DNA of 64,000 nt from Legionella maceachernii (GTDB taxonomy: Bacteria > Pseudomonadota > Gammaproteobacteria > Legionellales > Legionellaceae). This document shows, piece by piece, positions 9,033 through 17,706 of the stretch. The notes under the pieces were generated by a model. That model did no database searches and was not told the DNA's origin. It saw only the letters and a list, made by a program, of their open reading frames with translations. The stretch is taken from contig NZ_FUXJ01000016.1 of the NCBI RefSeq assembly GCF_900167045.1, positions 1 through 64,000 of the forward strand, read 5' to 3'. The stretch's first letter is position 1, and every line of letters starts with the position of its first letter. The translations under genes and the position numbers were made by a program.

Positions 9033-10880
9033 CTAATTTAACTCTTCCAGAGCATTGACAGCTTCTAGCCATTCTTCCTCAGCCTGTGCTGACTCTTGTT
9101 GCAGGGTGTTTTGTTGTTGCAGTAATGTTTGCAATTTTTGTTGTTGTCCGTCTTCATAAAGCGTTAAATCCGCTAAGGTCTCATCTAGTTTAAGGAGGCG
9201 TTGGTGCAATAAATCCACCGTTTGTTCCAGTTTCTTTATACGATTTTGTAAGGTTTTTTTCTCTCGATAGGAATTGGTGTTGGGAGCTTGTGGCACTTCT
9301 TTGTTTGATTCCCTGTTTTGTAACCACTGGTGATAATCTTCCAAATCACCTTTGAAAGGCTTAACGTGCTGCTGATAAACCAGATAAAAATCGTCCACGG
9401 TTGTGCGCAAAAGATGGCGATCATGAGAAATCAATATAAGAGCACCTTCATAACTTTGCAGCGCAATTTCTATGGCTGAACGCATGTTAAGATCAAGGTG
9501 GTTGGTGGGTTCGTCAAGCAGCAAGAGATTTGGTTTTAACCAGACTAATTTGGCTAAAGCTAACCTTGCTTTTTCTCCCCCTGAGAAATGATGGATAGGC
9601 TTTAGTGCCATGTCACCAATGAAATTAAATCCGCCCAAATAATCACGAATGGTTTGTTCTCTGGTTTCAGGAGATAACGCTTGAATGGTTTCTACAGGGC
9701 TCAATTGATAATCCAATTCGTCCAATTGGTGTTGGGCGTAATAACCAATTTGTAAATTTGGAGAGCGATGGATAGTTCCAGACAGAGGGGGAAGGGCACC
9801 GGTTAATGTTTTAATTAAGGTTGACTTTCCTTCGCCATTGGGGCCGAGCAAAGCAATCCTATCACCTGGGTTGAGAACCAAGTTGATTCTATTTAATACG
9901 GCTGCCTTATCCTCATAACCCGCTGATACGTGATCACAGCGAATGAGTGGGTTGCCGGCACGGGAACAAGGGTAAAACTGAAAAGAAAAAGGAGAATCCA
10001 CTTGCGCTTGGGCAACAATATCCATTTTGGCAATCGCATTCAGTCGACTTTGAGCTTGTTTAGCTTTCGACGCTTTGGCACGAAATCGATTCACATAGGT
10101 CATGAGATGATTTATTTTTTGCTGCTGCTTCTCGTACACCAGTTGTTGCAAAGCCAGTTGTTGTGCGCGTGTTTGTTCAAAACGGCTGTAGTTACCACTG
10201 TATAAATTGATGGTTTGTTGCTCTATATGAACAATATGAGTCACAAAAGCATCCAGAAATTCGCGATCATGGGAAATCAAAATAATGCTGCTGGGGCTTT
10301 GCTTAAGCCATTTTTCCAGCCAAAAAATGGCTTCCATATCTAAGTGGTTCGTGGGTTCATCAAGTAATAAGAGGTCTGCCGGATTCATTAAGCAGCGTGC
10401 AAGATTCAATCGCATGCGCCAGCCCCCTGAAAAGCTATTGACAGGAAGATTTTGTTCTTCGGCTTTAAAACCTAATCCTGCCATAATGGTCGCTGCTTTT
10501 GCGGGTTTACTGTAACCTGATGTCTGAGTGAGGCGTTCATGGCAAGCCAAGACTACACCGCCATTACCCTCTGTTTCTGCTTGGGCCAAACGTGCAAGCA
10601 AAGTGATGTATTCTTCATCCCCTGAAAGGACAAATTGGAGTGCGGGCTCAGTATTCTCAGGTAATTGCTGAGAGAGATGGCTAATACGCAATTGCGGATT
10701 AATTAAACATTCACCGGTATCAGCAGTTAGTTCACCTAAAATCAAACTAAATAAGCTGGATTTTCCACAACCGTTATAACCTACTAAGCCAACTTTTTGT
10801 TTTTCATAGATCGTTACATTTGCTTTATCGAGCAGGACTTTATTACCGCGAGAAAGAGTAACTTGATTTAAAGATAACAT
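9033..10880 (-). CDS. ABC-F family ATPase (YheS type)
   Basis: A 615-residue soluble protein with two ABC ATPase domains and no membrane part, so not a transporter. Domain 1 has Walker A GYNGCGKSS, signature FSGGWRMRLNLA and Walker B LLLLDEPTNHLD; domain 2 has GPNGEGKST, FSGGEKARLALA and a second LLLLDEPTNHLD. A basic linker with FRAKASKAKQAQSR joins them, and the C-terminus is a Gln/Leu-rich coiled coil. The sequence follows E. coli YheS along its length. ABC-F proteins bind the ribosomal E site and modulate translation; the exact role of YheS-type members is not settled. No clear ribosome binding site precedes the ATG. Confidence 0.9.
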   Translation of the reverse strand: MLSLNQVTLSRGNKVLLDKANVTIYEKQKVGLVGYNGCGKSSLFSLILGELTADTGECLINPQLRISHLSQQLPENTEPALQFVLSGDEEYITLLARLAQAETEGNGGVVLACHERLTQTSGYSKPAKAATIMAGLGFKAEEQNLPVNSFSGGWRMRLNLARCLMNPADLLLLDEPTNHLDMEAIFWLEKWLKQSPSSIILISHDREFLDAFVTHIVHIEQQTINLYSGNYSRFEQTRAQQLALQQLVYEKQQQKINHLMTYVNRFRAKASKAKQAQSRLNAIAKMDIVAQAQVDSPFSFQFYPCSRAGNPLIRCDHVSAGYEDKAAVLNRINLVLNPGDRIALLGPNGEGKSTLIKTLTGALPPLSGTIHRSPNLQIGYYAQHQLDELDYQLSPVETIQALSPETREQTIRDYLGGFNFIGDMALKPIHHFSGGEKARLALAKLVWLKPNLLLLDEPTNHLDLNMRSAIEIALQSYEGALILISHDRHLLRTTVDDFYLVYQQHVKPFKGDLEDYHQWLQNRESNKEVPQAPNTNSYREKKTLQNRIKKLEQTVDLLHQRLLKLDETLADLTLYEDGQQQKLQTLLQQQNTLQQESAQAEEEWLEAVNALEELN

Positions 10881-10925
10881 GGTTTAAGTACAAAAAAATT
10901 TACTGTCGCTATTTTAGCACAGGAT

Positions 10926-11091
10926 ATATACCCGTGATCTTTCAAAATGCTAGTTTTTGGACGACTTGTTTTTTTTGGCTGGGACTATTTTAAAAACGAG
11001 TAATAGCAACCCTTATTGGGAGTTTTTAAAATAGTCCCGGGCGGAAAAAGCAATAGACCAAAAATAGCGTTTTGAAAGATCACGAGTATAT
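10926..11091. repeat. 166-bp nested inverted-repeat element
   Basis: The ends are 22-base inverted repeats with one mismatch (10926-10947 and 11070-11091, including GTGATCTTTCAAAA). Inside lies a second, perfect 17-base inverted repeat (10981-10997 and 11022-11038, GGGACTATTTTAAAAAC). The flanking TTTTTGG / CCAAAAA segments also pair roughly, so nearly the whole unit can fold. There is no coding capacity. It resembles a MITE or a large stem-loop repeat. Confidence 0.75.
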
Positions 11092-11113
11092 AGAGTATCG
11101 TCATTAAGATTTA

Positions 11114-11422
11114 TCATTTCCACATCACATTACATCTATTTTTACTCGCTGCTTTGAGCATATTGATTAATGGCAAAGCTCTATGAGCCAGGCTTACAGG
11201 GTCATCTTGAAAGTCATCTTCTGCTGTTGGGGATTTTTCGGTTTCGTTTTGCTTGGATTGTGCAACCCCTTGCTCTAAACGCGCTAAAGCATCTGGAACT
11301 TCTTCGGCCACAATGGCACCTGGAACAGTGCCACTGTGGCCCATCAGGGTGAGAAGTCGTTTTGCTACGTGACCAAACATGGTGATATTTTCATAAGCAT
11401 CGCAGGAGAAAGTGACTAACAT
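11114..11422 (-). CDS. DUF1840 family protein
   Basis: A 102-residue cytosolic protein. The N-terminus (MLVTFSCDAYENITMFGHVAKRLL) followed by LMGHSGTVPGAIVAEEVPDALARLE is the conserved core of the DUF1840 family, whose function is not known. The C-terminal 40 residues are less conserved and polar. AAGGGA precedes the ATG at a good spacing. It stands alone between the nested repeat and the queA promoter. Confidence 0.85.
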   Translation of the reverse strand: MLVTFSCDAYENITMFGHVAKRLLTLMGHSGTVPGAIVAEEVPDALARLEQGVAQSKQNETEKSPTAEDDFQDDPVSLAHRALPLINMLKAASKNRCNVMWK

Positions 11423-11490
11423 AATTATTCCCTTATTTTTAAGCCAATTATTCTAAGGTTAGGGTAAAATTGAATGAAAGCAAAATGGTT

Positions 11491-11519
11491 TTGTCTCGCA
11501 TAGCCAAACTATTTATAAT
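11491..11519 (+). promoter_or_regulatory. Sigma-70 promoter of queA
   Basis: TTGTCT at 11491-11496 and a perfect TATAAT at 11514-11519 are separated by 17 bases. The predicted start near 11526 leaves a leader of about 23 bases before queA. Confidence 0.75.
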
Positions 11520-11548
11520 ATACCCCCCATCAAGTTGTCAGGTTGTAA

Positions 11549-12562
11549 ATGAATAAACAAGATTTTTATTTTGACTTACCCGAAGAATTGATTGCGCAAT
11601 ACCCTCTACCGAATCGAAGTGATTCTCGTCTGCTCGCTTTTGATCGTCAAACAGGTCTCTGCACGCATCGTCAATTTAAGGACATCATTGATTTTTTGCA
11701 GCCCGGTGATCTGCTAGTGATGAATAATTCAAAAGTGATCCCAGCCCGATTACATGGCCATAAAGCAAGCGGGGGGAAGGTTGAATTATTGGTTGAGCGC
11801 TTATTGGCTGAAGATTCCTTTTTGGCGCATATAAAAGCCAGCAAGGCACCTAAGGCTGATACGATAATCCATCTGAATAAAGACTGGCAACTCAAAGTCA
11901 TTTGTAAAGTGGATGATTTATACCACTGTAGGGTGTTGGGTAATGCGGAGCAGATGTTAGAAGAAATCGGGCATATCCCCTTGCCACTTTATATTAACCG
12001 CCCTGACGAATCAGTGGATGCTGAACGTTATCAAACTGTTTACGCGCTGCATAAAGGTTCAGTGGCTGCACCCACCGCTGGGTTGCATTTTGATCAAGCA
12101 TTACTTCAACGCTTGAAAAATAAGGGAGTGAATATTGCATACTCGACTTTGCATGTAGGGGCAGGCACTTTTCGGCCGGTACGCACCGATGCGATCAAAG
12201 ATCACAAAATGCATAGCGAACAGTTTACGGTGAGTGAGGCGCTTTGCCAAATCGTCAATGAAACCCGCGCAGCGGGTAAGCGAGTGATAGCGGTCGGCAC
12301 CACATCGATGCGAAGTTTGGAAAGCGCGGCAGAAAACGGTATGCTTAAACCTTGCAGTCGCGATACGGATATCTTCATTTATCCAGGGTATCAGTTTCAA
12401 ATCTGCGATGGGCTCATTACCAATTTCCATTTACCGGAATCCACACTACTCATGCTCGTTGCGGCTTTTATTGGTCATGCACAAACAATGATGTTGTACC
12501 AAGAAGCAATCGCCCAAAAATACCGTTTCTTTAGTTATGGCGATGCCAGCCTCTTGCTTTAA
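11549..12562 (+). CDS. queA: S-adenosylmethionine:tRNA ribosyltransferase-isomerase QueA
   Basis: Transfers and isomerises the ribosyl group of SAM onto preQ1-tRNA to give epoxyqueuosine in GUN anticodons. At 337 residues it is slightly shorter than the typical 340-360. Diagnostic segments are DFYFDLPEELIAQYP at the start, LLVMNNSKVIPARL, VAAPTAGLHFD, LHVGAGTFRPV, HSEQFTV, AVGTTSMRSLES and DGLITNFHLPESTLLMLV. AGG lies 7 bases upstream of the ATG. The gene heads a queA / tgt-like / yajC / secD / secF block of the kind seen in E. coli. Confidence 0.95.
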   Translation: MNKQDFYFDLPEELIAQYPLPNRSDSRLLAFDRQTGLCTHRQFKDIIDFLQPGDLLVMNNSKVIPARLHGHKASGGKVELLVERLLAEDSFLAHIKASKAPKADTIIHLNKDWQLKVICKVDDLYHCRVLGNAEQMLEEIGHIPLPLYINRPDESVDAERYQTVYALHKGSVAAPTAGLHFDQALLQRLKNKGVNIAYSTLHVGAGTFRPVRTDAIKDHKMHSEQFTVSEALCQIVNETRAAGKRVIAVGTTSMRSLESAAENGMLKPCSRDTDIFIYPGYQFQICDGLITNFHLPESTLLMLVAAFIGHAQTMMLYQEAIAQKYRFFSYGDASLLL

Positions 12563-12578
12563 GCTAAAGGTATCCTTC

Positions 12579-13442
12579 ATGAAGCATAAAAAGAAAACTT
12601 ATTTTATCCCTGTCGTTACTTCCAAGGCTGGGACTTGTTTAACGTTGAAAAATTGGCAGGAGGTAGGAGCCGAAGGCTTATCTTATCATTTGCATGAACT
12701 ACTCATGAAACCGGGGATGGACTTGCTGCATGATTTGCCTGATTGGCGAAGTTTTTGTGGCTGGCAAGGCACCCTTGTTCTCAATGCCAGTTTGATAAGT
12801 AGAGATAACAGTGGTATTTATGCCATCCGGTCCCATTTTGATGGCAGTGTGATACGTATCACCGAGGATGAGCTTTTTTCAATTGTTCTAAAATTAAACC
12901 CTGATGTCGTTATCTTCCCCTCTTGTTTTCTGGCTTACCTCACACGATCCAGTCAATCAATACCGAGTGGGCTTAACGTATACATTGCGCAGGATGATAT
13001 TTCATCCACTTCGGGTGTAACCGATTTTGGTTGCTATTTGGCTTATGATCAAAAAAAACCATTCTCTGATTTTTTAAAATGCGTTAAAAAATACGAGGAG
13101 AAATCCGTGTACCTGGCAGGTGAATTTGATTTATTACAATTGGAAGAATTAGTCGCGCAAGGATTTTGTTTAATTGAGTCAGATAAACCAGCCAATGATG
13201 CCATCAAGGGCAAAATTTACACTCTTCAAGGGGATATTGCTATACTGGAGCCGCTGATGGCTGAGCAGCATGACGTGATTGATGCAACTTGTGGTTGTCC
13301 TACTTGTGAACAAGGGCTTACCAGAGCCTATTTACACCATTTATTAGTGCAAACCCCGTTGCTTTGTCAACGGTTTTTAATTCAACATAATGAGTATAAT
13401 TATTTACAAGCGAGGCGATCGATAGAACTCAGCGAAAAATAA
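12579..13442 (+). CDS. Tgt-like protein lacking the catalytic aspartates
   Basis: This 287-residue protein occupies the position of tgt (tRNA-guanine transglycosylase) between queA and yajC and aligns with Tgt by eye over most of its length: FIPVVTSKAGTC...EVGAEGLSYHLHELLMKPGMDLL, IRSHFDGS, and the zinc site CGCPTCEQGLTRAYLHHLL with C238, C240, C243 and H270 as ligands. The DSGGFQ segment carrying the general acid/base Asp is replaced (LNASLIS), the nucleophile segment FDCVLPTR reads IESDKPAN, and about 90 residues of the barrel are missing. Catalysis is therefore unlikely. The eukaryotic QTRT2 subunit is an analogous dead, zinc-binding paralogue. AAAGG sets the start at 12579, 16 bases after queA. 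Confidence 0.8.
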   Translation: MKHKKKTYFIPVVTSKAGTCLTLKNWQEVGAEGLSYHLHELLMKPGMDLLHDLPDWRSFCGWQGTLVLNASLISRDNSGIYAIRSHFDGSVIRITEDELFSIVLKLNPDVVIFPSCFLAYLTRSSQSIPSGLNVYIAQDDISSTSGVTDFGCYLAYDQKKPFSDFLKCVKKYEEKSVYLAGEFDLLQLEELVAQGFCLIESDKPANDAIKGKIYTLQGDIAILEPLMAEQHDVIDATCGCPTCEQGLTRAYLHHLLVQTPLLCQRFLIQHNEYNYLQARRSIELSEK

Positions 13443-13453
13443 AATGAATCAAA

Positions 13454-13476
13454 GTCGGCTGGACTAAGGCCCAACC
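13454..13476. repeat. Short repeat with a CTAAGGCCCAACC core
   Basis: The stretch after the Tgt-like gene reads GTCGGCTGGACTAAGGCCCA and on to ACC. A reverse-oriented relative (GGTTGGCCTTAG) lies at about 8835 after egtB. This points to a dispersed intergenic repeat. The rest of the 234-base gap up to yajC shows no further gene. Confidence 0.3.
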
Positions 13477-13676
13477 GAGCAATAATTTGACCTATTTTGA
13501 ATTGAGTTTAGATAAAATCGCCTTGAACATGAAAAATTTAGGACGGGACTTCATTTACGTGAGGTTGAAATCTCGCTATGATGTCACGCTACCTAACAGG
13601 CCCTTATTTTTATCGGTATAGGAAGCAAAAAGAGATGCCTCTGGATGGCATTTAACAGCGAATTGAGGAGATTGGT

Positions 13677-14015
13677 ATGAGTTTTTTGATAAGTGATGCG
13701 ATGGCTGCAGGCACCGCAACTCCAGCAGCGGCACAACCTGACGGAACTTTTTCGCTGATCATGATCGCAGCTATTTTTGTAATCTTTTATTTTATGCTGA
13801 TAAGACCACAAAATAAACGCGCAAAAGAACATCGCGAAATGGTGGGTAACTTGAAAAAAGGTGATGAAGTCGTCACATCAGGCGGGATACTCGGCAAAGT
13901 TGTGAGTATTGATGAACAATACATCAAAGTGGCTCTTGCTGAAGGCGTTGAAGTGACTCTACAGCGTGGCTCAGTGAGCGCAGTTTTACCTAAAGGCACT
14001 ATAAAATCCCTTTAA
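13677..14015 (+). CDS. yajC: Sec translocon accessory protein YajC
   Basis: A 112-residue single-pass membrane protein that associates with SecDF. One transmembrane helix (about residues 25-43, SLIMIAAIFVIFYFMLIRP) is followed by the diagnostic RPQNKRAKEH and KKGDEVVTSGGILGKVV motifs. GAGGAG lies 8 bases upstream. The gap to secD is 21 bases, so the three genes form one operon. Confidence 0.95.
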   Translation: MSFLISDAMAAGTATPAAAQPDGTFSLIMIAAIFVIFYFMLIRPQNKRAKEHREMVGNLKKGDEVVTSGGILGKVVSIDEQYIKVALAEGVEVTLQRGSVSAVLPKGTIKSL

Positions 14016-14036
14016 GTTTGGTACTGGGAAAAGCAC

Positions 14037-15893
14037 ATGCAGAATAAATATCCTCTTTGGAAAAATCTAATGCTGATTGCTATTACGGTAATCGGCCTAA
14101 TGTACGCGATACCTAATTTATACAGCGAAGATCCTGCGGTGCAGATTTCATCGCAGGCCTCTGTTGATCTAGAACAGTTAAAGCAGCAAGTTGAGACTCT
14201 TTTGGATAACGCCAAAATTCCCCATTATCCCATTACTGCATCTGGTGATCATCTGGAGGTTCGCTTTAACACGCCCGATACCCAGCTAGTGGCACGAGAC
14301 CTCATTAAAAATGGGTTAGGTTCTCAATACACTGTGGCACTTAATCTTGCTCCTTCCACACCAAAATGGTTTAATCGCATTGGTGCAGAGCCCATGAAAC
14401 AAGGGTTGGATCTCCGGGGTGGTGTTCACTTCCTTTTAGAAGTCGATGTTGATAGTGTCATTAATCGCCGTTTTGAAGGATTAATGAAGGGAATAGGCCA
14501 AAATTTGCGCGAAGCGGGCATACGGTACGCGGGAATTCGTTATATCGCCGATAAGGGAATTGAGATTAGTTTTCGCTCTCCAGACATTATGAATAATGCT
14601 GCTGCTGAAATTAAGGAAAAATTTCCTGATGCCATCCTAACTAAATCTGAAATTACCAGTACTATCACGATTTCATTATCGCCTACAGAGTTAAATTCAA
14701 TTCGTCAAAATACCATCGAACAGACGATGAGTATTCTACGTAATCGGGTTAATGAACTGGGCGTTGGTGAGGCCGTGGTGCAACAACAAGGTGCAACTCG
14801 CGTTGGGGTTGATTTACCCGGTATCCAAGATGCAGCACGAGCTAAGCAAATTCTTGGTGGTACCGCAACCCTAGAATTTCACTTAGTGGATCAAGACAAT
14901 GATGCGCAAATTGCCAAGCAGACTGGCGCTGTGCCCGTCAATGATAAGCTCTATATGATGGATGGGCGTCCAATCTTACTCAAGCGCCAAGTTGTTTTAA
15001 GTGGGGATTCAATCACCAGTGCTGTTTCAAGTTTTGATCAGCAATCTGCGACGCCTGCAGTCCAAGTTCAATTGGGTGGCGGCGGAGAGAGTTTCTTCAC
15101 CAAGATTACGCGTGAAAACATTGGTAAGCGAATGGCGATTGTTTTTGTCGAAACCAAGACAACAACGCAAACGATCAACGGGGTAGAGCAGCGCTCGACC
15201 CATCGTGAAGAACGTGTGATCTCTGCTCCTGTTATTCAAACTGCTTTAGGTAACAGTTTCCAAATTACTGGTTTGGTTGATAGTAAAGAAGCAAGTAATT
15301 TAGCGCTATTACTGAGAGCAGGTGCATTGCCTGCAGTCATTTATCCGGTGGAAGAACGGACCGTGGGCCCTTCACTAGGTAAAGAGAATATTCACCGGGG
15401 TTTGGTTTCGCTGCAAGTAGGGATGGGGTTAATCTTGATCCTGATGCTAGTCTATTACCATTTCTTCGGTCTAGTCGCTAACATTGCGTTATTTATCAAT
15501 TTAATTTTACTTAGCGCATTAATGTCCATTATTGGTGCCACACTCACTTTACCGGGTATCGCAGGTTTCGTGTTAACAGTGGGTATGGCTGTCGATGCTA
15601 ACGTGCTGATTTATGAACGCATACGCGAAGAGTTGCGTCATGGCTTATCGCCCCAGGCTGCCATTCACGCAGGTTACGATCGCGCATTCTCAACCATTAT
15701 TGACGCGAATGTCACAACACTGATTGTGGGTATTATTTTGTTTGCTGTGGGCACTGGTCCTGTGCGTGGTTTCGCGGTAATTCTTTGTTTAGGTTTACTC
15801 ACCTCGATGCTAACCAGTATCACTTATACCCGAGCCATCGTAAATTGGTATTACGGTAGCCGTAATGTAAAAAAATTATCGATTGGTATTTAA
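14037..15893 (+). CDS. secD: Protein translocase subunit SecD
   Basis: Proton-motive-force-driven subunit that helps complete Sec-dependent export on the periplasmic side. The 618 residues give an N-terminal transmembrane helix, a large periplasmic domain starting with GLDLRGGVHFLLEVD (about residue 122) and containing the P1 head, and five C-terminal helices with the conserved GMAVDANVLIYERIREE. Length and order are normal. It is followed 12 bases later by secF. Confidence 0.96.
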   Translation: MQNKYPLWKNLMLIAITVIGLMYAIPNLYSEDPAVQISSQASVDLEQLKQQVETLLDNAKIPHYPITASGDHLEVRFNTPDTQLVARDLIKNGLGSQYTVALNLAPSTPKWFNRIGAEPMKQGLDLRGGVHFLLEVDVDSVINRRFEGLMKGIGQNLREAGIRYAGIRYIADKGIEISFRSPDIMNNAAAEIKEKFPDAILTKSEITSTITISLSPTELNSIRQNTIEQTMSILRNRVNELGVGEAVVQQQGATRVGVDLPGIQDAARAKQILGGTATLEFHLVDQDNDAQIAKQTGAVPVNDKLYMMDGRPILLKRQVVLSGDSITSAVSSFDQQSATPAVQVQLGGGGESFFTKITRENIGKRMAIVFVETKTTTQTINGVEQRSTHREERVISAPVIQTALGNSFQITGLVDSKEASNLALLLRAGALPAVIYPVEERTVGPSLGKENIHRGLVSLQVGMGLILILMLVYYHFFGLVANIALFINLILLSALMSIIGATLTLPGIAGFVLTVGMAVDANVLIYERIREELRHGLSPQAAIHAGYDRAFSTIIDANVTTLIVGIILFAVGTGPVRGFAVILCLGLLTSMLTSITYTRAIVNWYYGSRNVKKLSIGI

Positions 15894-15905
15894 AACGAGG
15901 CTTAG

Positions 15906-16823
15906 ATGGAATTTTTTAATCCAAATTCAAACATCGACTTCATGGGCGCACGCAAGTGGACTGCCTTATTCTCTGCGCTTATTTTTATTGTCTCTATTGC
16001 TGCTTTACTGACTAATGGTTTGAAATGGGGACTCGATTTTACAGGTGGAACTCAGATTGAAGTCAGTTTTCCTCAAGCTGCGGACTTGAATGGCATTAGG
16101 GATAGCCTCTATAAAGTGGGCTTCAAAGAAGCACAAGTCGTTAGCTACGGAACTTCCAAAGACGTATTAATTAGCATTGCACCACGAGCGGATCAAGATC
16201 AAACCCTCATGGTCAATAAAGTTATGGAACAGTTACCAGGAGCAGTAAAACAGCGTGTTGATTTCGTGGGGCCGCAAGTGGGGCAAGAATTAGCGACGAA
16301 AGGCGCTTTAGCCGTTATTGTCTCTTTATTAGCGACCATGATTTACATCGCCATGCGATTTGAATACCGCTTAGCGGTAAGTTCAGCCGTGGCGTTGGTT
16401 CACGATCCTGTGCTAATTCTTGGCATTTTTGCCCTGTGGGGTATCGAATTTGATTTAAAAGCTCTCGCTGGCTTGCTGGCAGTGATTGGCTATTCATTAA
16501 ACGACACGATTGTGGTTTTTGATCGTGTCCGTGAGAATTTTATTAAGATTCGTCGAGCCACGCCTCTGGAAATTATGAATATTTCCATTAACCAAACGCT
16601 GTCAAGAACCATCATGACTTCCGTCTTAACCTTGTTTGTTGTCGTTGCACTACTCGTTTACGGTGGGGAAACAATTCGCGGATTTTCTTTAGCGCTCATT
16701 ATCGGGATCGTTATCGGGACTTATTCTTCCATTTATGTTGCAGGCGCTCTTGCAGTGTGGATGGGGTTAGATAGAAAGGATTTTCTTCCTTCTCAACGAA
16801 AAGAGATCGACGAAAGACCGTAA
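15906..16823 (+). CDS. secF: Protein translocase subunit SecF
   Basis: The 305-residue partner of SecD. An N-terminal helix leads to the periplasmic WGLDFTGGTQIEVSF motif, and the C-terminal five-helix bundle carries GYSLNDTIVVFDRVREN, the SecF signature. ACGAGG precedes the ATG. It ends the yajC-secD-secF operon; the tandem palindromic repeats start 8 bases after its stop. Confidence 0.96.
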   Translation: MEFFNPNSNIDFMGARKWTALFSALIFIVSIAALLTNGLKWGLDFTGGTQIEVSFPQAADLNGIRDSLYKVGFKEAQVVSYGTSKDVLISIAPRADQDQTLMVNKVMEQLPGAVKQRVDFVGPQVGQELATKGALAVIVSLLATMIYIAMRFEYRLAVSSAVALVHDPVLILGIFALWGIEFDLKALAGLLAVIGYSLNDTIVVFDRVRENFIKIRRATPLEIMNISINQTLSRTIMTSVLTLFVVVALLVYGGETIRGFSLALIIGIVIGTYSSIYVAGALAVWMGLDRKDFLPSQRKEIDERP

Positions 16824-16831
16824 AAAAAAAT

Positions 16832-17352
16832 TTGTCATCCTGAGCGCGAAGGACCTCCCGACTCTTGGCAGTAACCCCAAAGGAGATCCTTCGCTACGCT
16901 CAGGACGACAATCCCTTGTCATCCCGAGCAAAAAAGGACCTCCCGACTCTTGGCAGTAACCCCCAAAGGAGATCCTTCGCTACGCTCAGGACGACAATCC
17001 CTTGTCATCCCGAGCAAAAAAGGACCTCCCGACTCTTGGCAGTAACCCCCAAAGGAGATCCTTCGCTACGCTCAGGACGACAACCCCTTGTCATCCCGAG
17101 CAAAAAAGGACCTCCTGACTCTTGGCAGCAACCCCCAAAGGAGATCCTTCGCTACGCTCAGGACGACAACCCCCCTTGTCATCCTGAGCGGTAGCGAAGG
17201 ACCTCCCGACTCTTGGCAGTAACCCCAAAGGAAATCCTTCGCTACGCTCAGGACGACAACCCCCTTGTCATCCCGAGCATAAGCGAGGGATCTCCCGACT
17301 CTTGGCATAGCGTATTCAAGAGGCCCTTCACTATATCGCTCAGGATGATAAG
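16832..17352. repeat. Six-unit tandem array of GTCATCC-type palindromic repeats
   Basis: Units begin with TTGTCATCC at 16832, 16916, 17002, 17088, 17176 and 17265, spaced 84-89 bases; the last is degenerate. Each reads TTGTCATCCYGAGC, then AAGGACCTCCCGACTCTTGG, CAGTAACC, and GGAGATCCTTCGCTACGCTCA followed by GGACGACAA. The two ends of each unit are inverted repeats, so every unit can fold into a hairpin. The same element occurs as a single inverted pair at 45281-45367. This fills the 530-base gap between secF and phhB; frames that run through it are artefacts of the repeat. Confidence 0.93.
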
Positions 17353-17353
17353 C

Positions 17354-17689
17354 TCACTCCAATAATGCATCTACCTTAGCTGCGCAAATAAAATCGTTAT
17401 GCGTCAAGCCATTCAGCGCGTGAGTCATAAAGCGCACATGGCAATAGTTATAACCCACTTCCAGATCCGGATGATGATTTTCACTGTTAGCTATCCATGC
17501 TAAAGCATTCACAAAAGCCATGGTTTCATAAAAATCGGCAAAAGAAAAAGAACGCTTAATTTCTTTATTCGCTAGAACTTCCCAATTCTCGTGAAGTTGT
17601 GGCCTAAGGTTATGAATTTGTTCGATACTCAAGGCTTGGCCAATTCCCTCACAGGATTCACAATGTTTTTGACGTAAATCACTTTTCAC
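17354..17689 (-). CDS. phhB: Pterin-4a-carbinolamine dehydratase (PhhB)
   Basis: Regenerates the tetrahydropterin cofactor of phenylalanine hydroxylase by dehydrating 4a-hydroxytetrahydropterin. The family signature is complete: RSFSFADFYETMAFVNALAW then ENHHPDLEVGYNYCHVRFMTH with the catalytic histidines. I choose the GTG at 17689 because AGGAG lies 7 bases upstream and the product (111 residues) matches family length; the in-frame ATG at 17731 lies inside hisC. It is 17 bases downstream of hisC, so the two are probably co-transcribed, fitting aromatic amino-acid metabolism. Confidence 0.92.
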   Translation of the reverse strand: MKSDLRQKHCESCEGIGQALSIEQIHNLRPQLHENWEVLANKEIKRSFSFADFYETMAFVNALAWIANSENHHPDLEVGYNYCHVRFMTHALNGLTHNDFICAAKVDALLE

Positions 17690-17706
17690 GATGCAACTCC
17701 TCAAAT

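Noticed and set aside
16865-17308. Frames of about 80-110 codons on both strands in the repeat array
   Set aside because: They are repeat-derived, with the peptide repeating every unit, and share no codon-use or start signals with real genes.
16832-17352. CRISPR array
   Set aside because: Units are 84-89 bases, nearly identical throughout with no unique spacers, and no cas genes are nearby.
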